The notes: generated by a model not told the origin, from the letters alone. A DNA stretch of 15,180 nt from Calditrichota bacterium (GCA_020057985.1 JAGVEU010000207.1:1-15180), one strand, 5' to 3'; numbered from the stretch's first letter, positions 6,832 to 14,765 are shown. Translations and numbers: made by a program.

Positions 6832-9174
6832 TTACTCCGTCACTCGCATCAGCACAATAGCCATGTCATCAGCAATGGCCGATGCGTCTTTGGGTGTGAC
6901 CTGTCGAAAAAGCCGTTGGGCAATATCTATGAGGCGATCAAACTGATGTTCGGACAGAAAATACTTCAGCCGCTCATAGCCGAACATGTCCTCGAATCCG
7001 ATTTCCGCCTCTGGAATACCATCTGTATAGAGCACAATCAGATCGCCCGGCCCAATCGTGTACTCCATCTGAATAAAGGGCCACATGTCCATCATTCCGA
7101 GCATGATTCCACCGGCGTCCATTTCGATGACTTCTCCGGTTTTACGAATGATGTAGCCCGGATTATGACCGGCATTGCAGGCGGTAACAGTTTTTCGATC
7201 CGCACACACCTCGCAGAGCAGCATGGTGACAAACTGCTCGGGAGCGGTGCGACGAAACATCTCGCGGTTGAGGAGTGATACAATTTCAGTTAGCCCCCTT
7301 CCCGGCTGGGCAACGGCATGAAGAGTTGCCTGCAAGTTTGACATGAGTAATGCCGCATGAAGTCCATGTCCGGCCACGTCGGCGACACAAACCACGACGC
7401 ATTCGTTATCAAGCGAAAAGAAATCGTAGTAGTCACCGCCCACGGATTGCATGGATTGGTGTAAGCCGAGGACTTCAACACCTCTCACCGTCATCGGCCC
7501 TGAAGGCAGAAGCTTGAGTTGTACCTGCCGCGCTTTCTCCAACTCGGCATCCATTTCCGCAACCATGCGTTTGCGTTTCTGTTCGCGGCGGCGCAACTCA
7601 AAGAGCGCGGCAACTCCGCCGAGTCCGAAGACTGCCAGCACCATCATGCTGTAGCGCACCCATTTCGGCAAACGAGTGAATCTGGACAGCGCCGTGCGTT
7701 CCACACCTCGCGATTGGTGATAGACCAGCAGCAGCGTGTCTTCTGTCATATTTTCGAGATAGGCTCCCCAAACGCGCTGGCTTTTGTCAAGATATCGCAC
7801 GCCGTTTTTTTCAAACGTGCGGGAGCGCAGCATGTAACGCATCTGCAACGTGATCGTTGCCGGGTGATCAGAGTGAACAGCAGGAAATATTTCTAATGTC
7901 GGACGCAAGAGTAGAACATTGCCATCCCAAAACCACTCATCGGGGACCGGTTTATAGGCGATTCGCGCTTCATCATAGCTCCAAGCGAAGAGTCGTGTCT
8001 TGGCGGATTCACCCCCGCGGCTCTCCACGAACCAGCGGACATTAGTCTGTGCCGGATTCTTTCCACGCACCTGTTCTCCAGCCAGCGAATTAGTAATTGC
8101 CAAGTGCATGTCCGGCGGGAGAAAAGCCTGCTGACCGATTAAGAACAGAGTATCATATCCCGATGCCGCCAACAGCCGCTCTCTTCGCACAGCAGCAAGA
8201 CTATCCCGTTCAGCGAAAACTCTGGTTAGCCGTGCGACATTGACTGTATCTATCCCACGGATTCTAAGACTTTGCGCTTTATAGGTTGCTTGCGGCGCTT
8301 CAGGAGCGCGAGCGGCGAGGGTATCAAGCAGCACGCGCAACGGGGGGACAATCACCGCGCCCCATGGATCATGCTTGTGAGCGGTAGCCATACGAGCCTT
8401 GTTGGGGAGCCAAGCAGGAGGACGAGCGCCGGGTGCAAGGTGTAAAGTGCCTTCGCCATCTTCAGGCATTTCCAAATCAAGTTTCAGGCTGATCCGTGAC
8501 CCGCCTTTGGTCTTGCCGCCGACAAAAGACAATTGGCCGGTTTCGCCAATCCAGCGCGAAACTTTTGAGGTTGCTGCCAAGGAATCCCCATCACTCGTGA
8601 TTGTCCACATCTGAACAAGGTCTCTGGGAATGTCCAGTGCAAGTAGTCTTTGGTAGGTAATCGAATCCGGCAAAAGGAACTCGAATTCGACGGTGTACTT
8701 GTCGCCCGCTGAATATTTTTCGGCCAAGCGGCGCACTTCCGGCAACGGAAATGGCTGACGATCCGCGGAATTTAGTTTTGGCCACGCACTTAAGTCGGCG
8801 AGTCTTCCGCGTTTCCCATCACTACGAAGGGTGAGCCGGTAGCGCGCCGACTTCGAGATCTTGATTTCGTCTTTCGCCTCGATGGCATCCGGGTTGTATG
8901 TCTTGCGCCAGATTTCGCCGTCTACGTCCGAGCGAAAGATAAGCGTCGAACTTCCGGCTTCCAGCGAAGCATTAGCCAGCCACAGAGTCCACGTGAGTGC
9001 ATCTCCGCTTTGCAGTGATAACTCCACGGATAAGGAATCGCCCGGCTTAAGATAGCCATGCCGAGTTGAGGGAATTGTGGTCTGAGCCTCCACTGAAAAT
9101 GAGATGCAGAGCAAGCCAAGCCAGACGCCAATGCATGTGCGTGAGTTCACTGATTTCCAGTTACACTGTTTCAT
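6832..9174 (-). CDS. Membrane-anchored SpoIIE/RsbU-type PP2C serine phosphatase
   Basis: The 780-residue protein has a signal peptide (1-30, ending VEA before QTT). A periplasmic region of about 475 residues in which I recognise no domain follows, then one transmembrane helix (about 508-526). A charged, probably coiled linker (528-556) leads to a C-terminal PP2C/SpoIIE phosphatase domain (about 560-778). Metal-binding residues are visible: D581 in VGGDYYDFF, D599 in VADVAGHG, D718 in YTDGIPEA and D769-D770 in DDMAIVLM; NAGHNP (667-672) is the usual glycine loop. By family such enzymes dephosphorylate an anti-sigma-factor antagonist (STAS protein) or another serine phosphoprotein, here probably in response to a periplasmic signal. 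No STAS or anti-sigma kinase gene is in the window, so the target is unknown. It starts 5 nt after the beta-helix gene, indicating coupled translation. Confidence 0.92.
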   Translation of the reverse strand: MKQCNWKSVNSRTCIGVWLGLLCISFSVEAQTTIPSTRHGYLKPGDSLSVELSLQSGDALTWTLWLANASLEAGSSTLIFRSDVDGEIWRKTYNPDAIEAKDEIKISKSARYRLTLRSDGKRGRLADLSAWPKLNSADRQPFPLPEVRRLAEKYSAGDKYTVEFEFLLPDSITYQRLLALDIPRDLVQMWTITSDGDSLAATSKVSRWIGETGQLSFVGGKTKGGSRISLKLDLEMPEDGEGTLHLAPGARPPAWLPNKARMATAHKHDPWGAVIVPPLRVLLDTLAARAPEAPQATYKAQSLRIRGIDTVNVARLTRVFAERDSLAAVRRERLLAASGYDTLFLIGQQAFLPPDMHLAITNSLAGEQVRGKNPAQTNVRWFVESRGGESAKTRLFAWSYDEARIAYKPVPDEWFWDGNVLLLRPTLEIFPAVHSDHPATITLQMRYMLRSRTFEKNGVRYLDKSQRVWGAYLENMTEDTLLLVYHQSRGVERTALSRFTRLPKWVRYSMMVLAVFGLGGVAALFELRRREQKRKRMVAEMDAELEKARQVQLKLLPSGPMTVRGVEVLGLHQSMQSVGGDYYDFFSLDNECVVVCVADVAGHGLHAALLMSNLQATLHAVAQPGRGLTEIVSLLNREMFRRTAPEQFVTMLLCEVCADRKTVTACNAGHNPGYIIRKTGEVIEMDAGGIMLGMMDMWPFIQMEYTIGPGDLIVLYTDGIPEAEIGFEDMFGYERLKYFLSEHQFDRLIDIAQRLFRQVTPKDASAIADDMAIVLMRVTE

Positions 9175-9179
9175 CCGGT

Positions 9180-9872
9180 TTATGATTGCGCTCGCCTTTC
9201 GTAGGAGATTCGTTCCACTTCCTCGCTGATGAGTTTGTGATTGTCAAGAATGCTGCCGTTCAGGGCACTCTCGCATTCGGTACTTTCCACTTCAAACGTC
9301 TCGCCACCCTTCGCCTGAATGCCGTAGCCTGAGATATTGGCAATGCGGCAATGACGAACATAGACGCTTTCACAATCGAGCGCTTCAATGCCATTCCCAC
9401 CGCATTGCTCGATCAGGCTTTCGGTGATGGTAATTCCCCGTCCACGCATGGCATAGATCCCTCCGGAACGGCACTTGTGAATATGACAACTGTCCACTGA
9501 TAGCTTATTGCCATTGTAGAAAAAGACTCCATATTCACCGCCCTCGATTAGGCAATGCTCCAAATCAAGAACACCGGAATCACAGCGAATAGCGCTCATC
9601 GCCTGACTTCCGATCAGTGAGATATTCCGTATGATGACCACATCTGCGGCGCAGCTAATCGGTTGATGGGTTGAGTCTCCGAGAATTCGAATCTCGCTGG
9701 CGGAGCCTTCGCCAACAAGCTCGAGTTTCTTGTTGATCTGGAGCGATTCACAATAATCCCCCTGTCGAATGAGAATCTTTCCGCCGTCACTCGCTGCTTC
9801 GATTGCCGCTGTGATTGTGGTAAACGCGGTCTCGCCTGAGGGATCAACAATAAGGCGCTTGCTGTTATTCAT
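9180..9872 (-). CDS. Cytoplasmic right-handed parallel beta-helix protein
   Basis: The 230-residue protein opens with the usual entry to a pectate-lyase-like fold (LIVDPSGETAFTTITAAIEAA at 7-27, then GGKILIRQGDYCESLQINKKLELVGEG). Repeated coils of about 22-24 residues follow (VLDLEHCLIEGGEYGVFFYN, LSVDSCHIHKCRSGGIYAM, ITITESLIEQCGGNGIEALDC, VYVRHCRIANISGYGIQAKG). There is no signal peptide and no polysaccharide-lyase active site that I recognise, so it looks like an intracellular scaffold or ligand-binding protein rather than an enzyme. The ATG at 9872 overlaps the stop of the small membrane-protein gene by 8 nt; a TTG at 9959 in the same frame would add 29 residues that overlap that gene and is rejected. 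Similar beta-helices occur fused to Ser/Thr kinases in other bacteria, which fits its place beside a phosphatase. The function is inferred only weakly. Confidence 0.8.
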   Translation of the reverse strand: MNNSKRLIVDPSGETAFTTITAAIEAASDGGKILIRQGDYCESLQINKKLELVGEGSASEIRILGDSTHQPISCAADVVIIRNISLIGSQAMSAIRCDSGVLDLEHCLIEGGEYGVFFYNGNKLSVDSCHIHKCRSGGIYAMRGRGITITESLIEQCGGNGIEALDCESVYVRHCRIANISGYGIQAKGGETFEVESTECESALNGSILDNHKLISEEVERISYERRAQS

Positions 9873-10098
9873 GTTTAGAAGTTGTCGCTTCCGAATTCTG
9901 GGATTGCGATTTCTCCATTCGCTTCTTCTGTATGGCATGTCCGTAGAATAGCCCCGCAATTAAAGCCATAATTCCCAGTATGAGGATATCCACAAGGCGT
10001 ACTCCACTGCCATACATCCCCGCCGCCTTTGAGACTGCAAGGGCAGCCCACAACGTGCCCAACCCTAACAACCAACGAAAACTCCGAGTTCTTGCCAT
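9865..10098 (-). CDS. Small two-helix membrane protein
   Basis: The 77-residue protein has two hydrophobic stretches, LLGLGTLWAALAVSKAAGMY (about 10-29) and LVDILILGIMALIAGLFYG (about 35-53). A short polar tail (KKRMEKSQSQNSEATTSKHE) follows, probably cytoplasmic. AGGA lies about 8 nt before the ATG, and the gene starts 25 nt after etfB. Its stop overlaps the start of the beta-helix gene by 8 nt, arguing for a real, co-translated gene. The arginine-rich N-terminus (MARTRSFRW) suggests both ends are in the cytoplasm. I recognise no family. Confidence 0.7.
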   Translation of the reverse strand: MARTRSFRWLLGLGTLWAALAVSKAAGMYGSGVRLVDILILGIMALIAGLFYGHAIQKKRMEKSQSQNSEATTSKHE

Positions 10099-10123
10099 GG
10101 TGATTTCCTTTTCAAATTGAGTG

Positions 10124-10873
10124 TCAGATTACCTTCGCTTCTTCGCGCAACTTTTTAATGAGCGCAGGAATTGCATCCACGCCTTCGCCGAGAATTTCGC
10201 CCGGCTGTCGCGGGGGACGTGAGGCGATATTCACCACTTCGACGGAACTTGATCCGGCAACAGCAGCGACCTCCTCAATGGGTTTCTTTTTAGCGGACAT
10301 GATGCCTTTGAGGCTGGCATAGCGCGGCTCGTTCAAACCCTTTTGGCAGGCAATCAGACACGGAAGCGAGGACTCGACCACTTCGACTCCGCCCTCCACT
10401 TCGCGCTCACAGATCACTTTGCCATCCTTCAGTTCCACCTTGGTGACTACAGATACCGACGGAATATCGAGCAACTCGGCCACCATAACTCCAACGGCAT
10501 GGTGATCGTGATCAATCGCCTGCTTGCCACACAGAATCAGATCGAAAGTATGTCCTTTCACAGCGGTGGCTAAGGCGCGCGCGTTTTGCAGCGGATCGGG
10601 GCTTCGTTCGCCCTTGACATGAATCCCGCTGTCCACACCCATCGCCAGCGCGGTGCGCAGAACTTTAGGAACTTCATCACCTCCGTAGCCGACACCAATA
10701 ACTTCGCCTGATCCGGCGGCCTCGCGAATCTTGAGTGCTTCTTCGACGGCGTATTCATCATAAGGATTGAGAATCCAATTGATTCCATCAAGTTGGACGG
10801 ACTTGCCGTCGGCGGCGGGTCGGATCGTCGCTTCACTATCGGCAACAGCCTTCAGCAGCAGCAGAATGTTCAC
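10124..10873 (-). CDS. etfB: Electron transfer flavoprotein beta subunit
   Basis: The 249-residue protein is a full-length EtfB/FixA. It shows INWILNPYDEYAVEEALKI (31-49), LILCGKQAIDHDHHAVGVM (112-130), the family signature from VEGGVEVVESSLPCL to GLNEPRYASLKGIM (159-192) and AKKKP (194-198). It binds AMP structurally and pairs with EtfA. The start codon is GTG (10873-10871); AGGA lies 7 nt upstream, and no ATG is available nearby in frame. A promoter is visible 57-90 nt upstream, so this is probably the first gene of the operon. The partner etfA is 3.4 kb downstream in the same orientation. Which dehydrogenase feeds this Etf is not shown here. Confidence 0.95.
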   Translation of the reverse strand: MNILLLLKAVADSEATIRPAADGKSVQLDGINWILNPYDEYAVEEALKIREAAGSGEVIGVGYGGDEVPKVLRTALAMGVDSGIHVKGERSPDPLQNARALATAVKGHTFDLILCGKQAIDHDHHAVGVMVAELLDIPSVSVVTKVELKDGKVICEREVEGGVEVVESSLPCLIACQKGLNEPRYASLKGIMSAKKKPIEEVAAVAGSSSVEVVNIASRPPRQPGEILGEGVDAIPALIKKLREEAKVI

Positions 10874-10935
10874 GGTATGTTCCTGTATTTTATTGAATTA
10901 CAAAGTGTCTGTCGCGGAGGGTTCCAGAACTTAGA

Positions 10936-10964
10936 AATATACGGTTTTGGGAACTTAATAGCAA
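10936..10964 (-). promoter_or_regulatory. Probable promoter of the etfB-led operon
   Basis: TTGCTA (10964-10959), a 17-bp spacer and TATATT (10941-10936) lie on the minus strand just downstream of the terminator of the previous gene. The predicted start near 10930 gives a leader of about 57 nt ending at the AGGA and GTG start of etfB. Confidence 0.45.
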
Positions 10965-10973
10965 TAGAGAGAA

Positions 10974-11001
10974 AAAATCCAAAATCCAAAATTCAAAATC
11001 C
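10974..11001 (+). repeat. Heptamer array aaaatcc x4
   Basis: Four head-to-tail units (aaaatcc, aaaatcc, aaaattc, aaaatcc) lie between the hairpin terminator (11008-11037) and the etfB promoter. On the minus strand the unit reads GGATTTT. Confidence 0.75.
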
Positions 11002-11007
11002 CAATGA

Positions 11008-11037
11008 AAAGAGGCGGCCGTTTCCGTCCGCCTCTTT
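11008..11037 (-). terminator. Hairpin terminator after the protease gene
   Basis: A perfect 10-bp stem (11008-11017 with 11028-11037, AAAGAGGCGG/CCGCCTCTTT) with a 10-nt loop begins 15 nt after the stop codon at 11052. On the minus strand the 3' arm continues into TTTTCATT, a short T-run, so it fits a rho-independent terminator. Confidence 0.65.
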
Positions 11038-11054
11038 CAGCGTTTCAGCGTTTA
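11034..11054 (-). repeat. 3'-UTR octamer motif, copy 1
   Basis: The sequence just after (and including) the TAA stop at 11054-11052 reads ACGCTGAAACGCTGAAAG on the minus strand, a doubled ACGCTGAA octamer running into the terminator stem. It matches 6805-6825 at 20 of 21 positions, and that copy also sits beside a hairpin directly after a stop codon. Confidence 0.6.
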
Positions 11055-12170
11055 TCTTATCAGCGCCATCTTCTTAGCGTCGGTGAAGTTTCCGGCGTTG
11101 ATCTGATAGACGTACACTCCGGAAGCTACCGTTGTGCCATGCGAGTCTTTTCCATCCCACATGAGGCGATAGGCTCCGGCGGGGCGCACTTCGTCTGCCA
11201 AGGTGGTTACGTGCTGGCCGAGGGTGTTAAAGATTTTCAGTTTGATGTGAACATCTTCTGGAAGGTCAAGCTTGATTTCCGTATTCGGGTTGAACGGGTT
11301 GGGGTAGTTCTGATAGAGCGCATACACAGCAGGAATAACTACTGCGCTGATCTGTTGCTCACCTGCTCCCTTGAACAGAGAAAGTAACGAGTCAACTTGT
11401 CGCTCAATTCGGCGAAACTTGGCGGCGAATATCGCGTCGGCATTGTCGAGACCATTGCTCGTTTCGCGATTACCATCCTTCGCATATAGAAAGCCGTAGT
11501 CGTCTTCCCTCAATTCAGCAAGCAGAAGTTTCAACGACAACGACAGACGCAGGTACGACGTTTCTGTATGATCAAGTAAAGAATCAAGTTCCTGATATGC
11601 CTGATCGTACTGATCCAATTCGGCGAGACACCACGCCGCATTTGATTTGCAAAGTATAACCAACGATGAATCTTTGGAACTGTCTGCTGCAAGATTGAGA
11701 AAATAGGATCGAATCTCTTGCCATGACGAGTTCGTCGCCTTCTTGCAAAAGGCGATTCGTTCAAGAGCCACCTTAGCATATTTTCCCTGTGGATATTGAT
11801 CTATGAGTTGTTCATAGGACGTAAGCGCCGCATTGAATTGAGCTTCGCGCTCTTGCTCCCAACCACTTCGAAAAAGCATGGTCTCTCCATCCAGAGTGCA
11901 ATCATTGGGATGTCGTTCACAGGGATACGTTTGATCCTCGATTGGCTCAATAACTGGATCATTGGATAGACGTGACAGGATATTCTGCTCGTCGGTGGTT
12001 CCCCAGTAATTGTTCATCGCCCGCCAACCCGCTTCAGGAAGAAAGTCAAACATACTTCTAATGAGCCAGTGGGCATTTAGTTGATCCAGAAGAGTGTTTC
12101 GTCCACAGCCAATATCAACAACTCCTCCGACGAGTGTTATTTGGCCGTAATCGTAACCTAACGCATTCAA
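11052..12170 (-). CDS. C-terminal part of the protease/beta-helix protein, with sorting domain
   Basis: The longest ORF here gives 372 residues but starts at a weak TTG with no ribosome binding site and no signal peptide. The open frame continues upstream to a TAA at 12212-12210, beyond which the 826-residue metalloprotease ORF lies in the same frame. It is best read as the C-terminal third of that protein. It opens with the end of a beta-helix (QITLVGGVVDIGCGRN, MNNYWGTTDEQNILSRL) and continues with TPR-like helices (about 95-265). It ends in a FlgD-Ig-like / type A sorting domain (282-372: YALYQNYPNPFNPNTEI, LKIFNTLGQHVTTL, GTTVASGVYVYQINAG, KKMALIR). In FCB bacteria that domain directs secretion or surface attachment. 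If the stop is real, this part may not be made. Confidence 0.75.
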   Translation of the reverse strand: MNALGYDYGQITLVGGVVDIGCGRNTLLDQLNAHWLIRSMFDFLPEAGWRAMNNYWGTTDEQNILSRLSNDPVIEPIEDQTYPCERHPNDCTLDGETMLFRSGWEQEREAQFNAALTSYEQLIDQYPQGKYAKVALERIAFCKKATNSSWQEIRSYFLNLAADSSKDSSLVILCKSNAAWCLAELDQYDQAYQELDSLLDHTETSYLRLSLSLKLLLAELREDDYGFLYAKDGNRETSNGLDNADAIFAAKFRRIERQVDSLLSLFKGAGEQQISAVVIPAVYALYQNYPNPFNPNTEIKLDLPEDVHIKLKIFNTLGQHVTTLADEVRPAGAYRLMWDGKDSHGTTVASGVYVYQINAGNFTDAKKMALIR

Positions 12171-12209
12171 AGCCTGAACGTTATTTGTGAGGGTGTTTGT
12201 TGCCCAGCC

Positions 12210-12212
12210 TTA
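12210..12212 (-). other. In-frame TAA stop inside the protease gene
   Basis: The codons are GAC ATG TAA GGC TGG on the minus strand, giving D-M-stop-G-W. The following base is G. No strong readthrough context or downstream hairpin was recognised. Confidence 0.8.
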
Positions 12213-14690
12213 CATGTCCGCGTATGACTGCCCAAACAACATTAACCCCGCTCCTTCATTATTGCTGACATTGTTGCACGCAAGGACTACTGATCCCTCA
12301 ATAATCTCCATGCCTGCCCAGTAGGGACTCGTAGAGAGATGACCTGTGCCATTATAGGTAATTGTGTTGCCGATGACTTGGATCTGATCTGCTCGCCACA
12401 ACCGCAACCCGCCGGCGAGATTCCATCGAATGGTATTGTTCAAAAGCGCTATCTCGCTGTCAATCACGTAGGCTCCATAACGACTGTTGTTTTGGATAAT
12501 GCAATCATGCATTTCGCCGCTTGCACGAACCCAAGCAACACCGAGTCCACATGAGTTAATCCGCGCCGAATCGAGATTGAGGTAGCCGCCGTTGACCAAA
12601 ATCCCTACCTCTGCATCCGCAACAACTCCGGAAAAGAGGTTGGATGAACTCTGACTGTGCACTGAGATGCCGCGCCAAGCCGGATTCTGTCCCCCTGCGA
12701 TCGCCTGAAAAACTACAGCCTGCGTAGGCACTTGCAAGCCACCCCCGCTCTGCACAACCATACCTGCGCCTGGTCCGAATCTGGGCTGCGATACTCTACC
12801 CCGGAAGGGATACCCGGTCCAAAGGGCGCCACCACTCTCTATGATCAGATCGTCCGTGAAGTCGTACCGCGCAAGGACAAACACATCATTTGAAATATGG
12901 ACTGGGCCGGGTTGTGGGTAATTCAGTCTGAAATCAAAGCCAATTGTGCTATCCACATCGTTGGGCAAGATGTTCAGCAGCGCGCTGTGCGTGATTCCCG
13001 TGTTGGGGAACGTGAACGGCGTCCAATCCATCGAATCCGGTGACTGCGCGAACGTGCCCGGCCATGCGAACCAGGCTTCCACGCCGCCATCTGAAGCACA
13101 GGGGAAACGATAGGTCATGCTGGCGTTGTTCCGAACAACGTGATTGCCGTAGGGATCCCCAGCCGCCGATGCATCCCAGATCACCATCTGGGTCAAGTTC
13201 GCTCCGGGAGGAACCTGCGTATTGCGTCCTTGGAACATGAAGTCATCCATGCCTTGCCAACCGTTTCCGCGAATTCCTTCTTGGTAAAGAAGGTTCCAGC
13301 GGATATGTCTCGCCTCAAGATAGTAATTTCCGAAGCGATAGACATAATGACCGTTCTGGGATGGGACATGCAACGTCACAGGCTGCTCGGCAGTCAGATC
13401 AATGATCCCCCCTGTTCCATGCTGGGCCATGCACTCCAGCCACCCGATTTGATTTTCCTGCAACGCGCCCAACCGGCTGGGCCGGCTTGCTCCAGAGACG
13501 GCCGGGCCGCAGCCATTGCCTTGCGCCATGAGTGAAGCCCACGCTCCGCCGGTGAAATCCCTCCAGCCAATGGTATGTCCCCACTCATGAACCAGCGTTC
13601 CGATATGTGTGAAACGCCAATCCAGATCACCATGCTCCCAGAGCGGCCAGATGGTGCATTGAGGATTGGAATCTAACGTGAGCCAATAAAAATAGCGATC
13701 CGAACTATCAGCAGGCCAAGGAGGCGAGGGATAGAGTGTATTCCGAATTTCGCCCGGATAGAGAATAATGATCTGGTCATAGTCATCCACATTCCATCCG
13801 CGTGCGCGAGCGTGAAGCAGTGCATCTGTCGCGAGCGAATCAGCCTCGCGATACGGCCACCAGCTATAATGCGGATACTCCCACTGACCGCGAGGCATAG
13901 TCAACCACTCGGCGGTGGTATCGCCGTCGTTCGGATTGATAATTGTGCAGGGGGTATCCCACTGCCCATAGCTTGCTTCCCGCCAGTACTCGCGAAAGCT
14001 CCCGAACACCCAATGGCCCACTGTGGGGTGATGCTCCCAATTGTGGAGTTCGGGGTCATTAAGCGCATGTCCTGGTTGATCGCCGTGATAAGTGCCAAGC
14101 GAGTTCATCATGTTATTGACTGCCCGCGGTCTTTGTCCTGCATAGTACACCCGGGTAACCGGATCAATGGCGCCGGCAACATGCGGCCGGTCAGGAAAGT
14201 CAACCAGCAGGATCCCAACATCAATGGTCAAGACTTCATTCCGCGCGCAGGCTGCCAGAGTGCTGTCACGCCAACGGGGAAGATCATCCAAATGGCTGGC
14301 GAATTCATCCCGTGCGGCAATGATGGCCGCCTTGGCTGCTCCACTTCTATCCAGCATGTAGGCTTCCGCCGGCGGCGGATCAATTCCCACGAACAGTCCA
14401 CTTCCCGTGAAATCGCCGTTAGCGTTCAGCGTGGCGTATTCGTAGGGTCCGGTAGAACCATCCGGTTTGGTCCCAACGAACCTGTAGTCATCCGTGGTCG
14501 TCAACCAAGTCTCGAATTCATCGCCGGCATAAATGCCCTCAAATTTGGCGCCGTTGGGCTGCGTGAATTGCTTGGGGCCATAGCTAAACGGACCCGCAAA
14601 GGCCACAGTAACGAGCCAAATCATCATCAGCCATCCGAGCGTTACCCGAGCAACCGTCTGGTGACTCGAGTTTCTGTTGTGTTGCATCAT
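12210..14690 (-). CDS. Secreted M6-type metalloprotease with beta-helix, ending at a premature stop
   Basis: The 826-residue protein has a signal peptide (to about residue 32, VTVAFA before GPFSYG). An N-terminal region typical of M6 peptidases (QPNGAKFEGIYAGDEF, 44-59) follows, then a zinc-protease domain with HEWGHTIGWRD at 368-378 (HExxHxxGxxD; zinc ligands H368, H372, D378; catalytic E369), SLMA at 386-389 as the probable Met-turn and LGALQENQIGWLE at 407-419. The region 590-826 is a right-handed beta-helix that stops in mid-fold at SYADM. AAGGA 7 nt before the ATG supports the start. The family is secreted and degrades extracellular proteins. The frame continues after the TAA for another 386 codons to a sorting domain, so this ORF alone lacks the rest of the helix and the export tag. 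Confidence 0.88.
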   Translation of the reverse strand: MMQHNRNSSHQTVARVTLGWLMMIWLVTVAFAGPFSYGPKQFTQPNGAKFEGIYAGDEFETWLTTTDDYRFVGTKPDGSTGPYEYATLNANGDFTGSGLFVGIDPPPAEAYMLDRSGAAKAAIIAARDEFASHLDDLPRWRDSTLAACARNEVLTIDVGILLVDFPDRPHVAGAIDPVTRVYYAGQRPRAVNNMMNSLGTYHGDQPGHALNDPELHNWEHHPTVGHWVFGSFREYWREASYGQWDTPCTIINPNDGDTTAEWLTMPRGQWEYPHYSWWPYREADSLATDALLHARARGWNVDDYDQIIILYPGEIRNTLYPSPPWPADSSDRYFYWLTLDSNPQCTIWPLWEHGDLDWRFTHIGTLVHEWGHTIGWRDFTGGAWASLMAQGNGCGPAVSGASRPSRLGALQENQIGWLECMAQHGTGGIIDLTAEQPVTLHVPSQNGHYVYRFGNYYLEARHIRWNLLYQEGIRGNGWQGMDDFMFQGRNTQVPPGANLTQMVIWDASAAGDPYGNHVVRNNASMTYRFPCASDGGVEAWFAWPGTFAQSPDSMDWTPFTFPNTGITHSALLNILPNDVDSTIGFDFRLNYPQPGPVHISNDVFVLARYDFTDDLIIESGGALWTGYPFRGRVSQPRFGPGAGMVVQSGGGLQVPTQAVVFQAIAGGQNPAWRGISVHSQSSSNLFSGVVADAEVGILVNGGYLNLDSARINSCGLGVAWVRASGEMHDCIIQNNSRYGAYVIDSEIALLNNTIRWNLAGGLRLWRADQIQVIGNTITYNGTGHLSTSPYWAGMEIIEGSVVLACNNVSNNEGAGLMLFGQSYADM

Positions 14691-14765
14691 CTGTGTTTCC
14701 TTTCAGTTGTGTGAGAAGGGTGTATTGATTTTCCAGAGTCATCCTGAGTAATATAGCGGTTCTTG

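Larger units (their letters stand above)
11052..14690 (-). pseudogene. Full-length M6 protease/beta-helix/sorting-domain gene interrupted by one TAA
   Basis: Reading the minus strand from 14690, a single frame is open to 11052 apart from one TAA at 12212-12210. The 13 codons between the stop and the TTG (GWATNTLTNNVQA) join smoothly to both sides, and the beta-helix begun before the stop is completed after it. There is no frameshift and no second stop in 386 further codons, so the lesion is very recent, a sequencing or assembly error, or a site of readthrough. TAA is an ordinary stop elsewhere in the window (GT9, beta-helix and phosphatase genes), so codon reassignment is unlikely. Confidence 0.75.

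Noticed and set aside
9873..9959. TTG at 9959 as start of the beta-helix gene
   Set aside because: It would overlap the small membrane-protein gene by 95 nt and adds an arginine-rich stretch with no match to the fold; ATG 9872 gives an 8-nt coupling overlap.
12210..12212. Reassigned TAA (alternative genetic code)
   Set aside because: TAA is the normal stop of several intact genes in the window, including GT9, the beta-helix, the phosphatase and the gene at 15001.
13812..14714. Plus-strand ORF of 300 codons
   Set aside because: It is antisense to the metalloprotease gene, whose signal peptide and HEWGH motif are on the minus strand; the plus-strand translation resembles no known protein.
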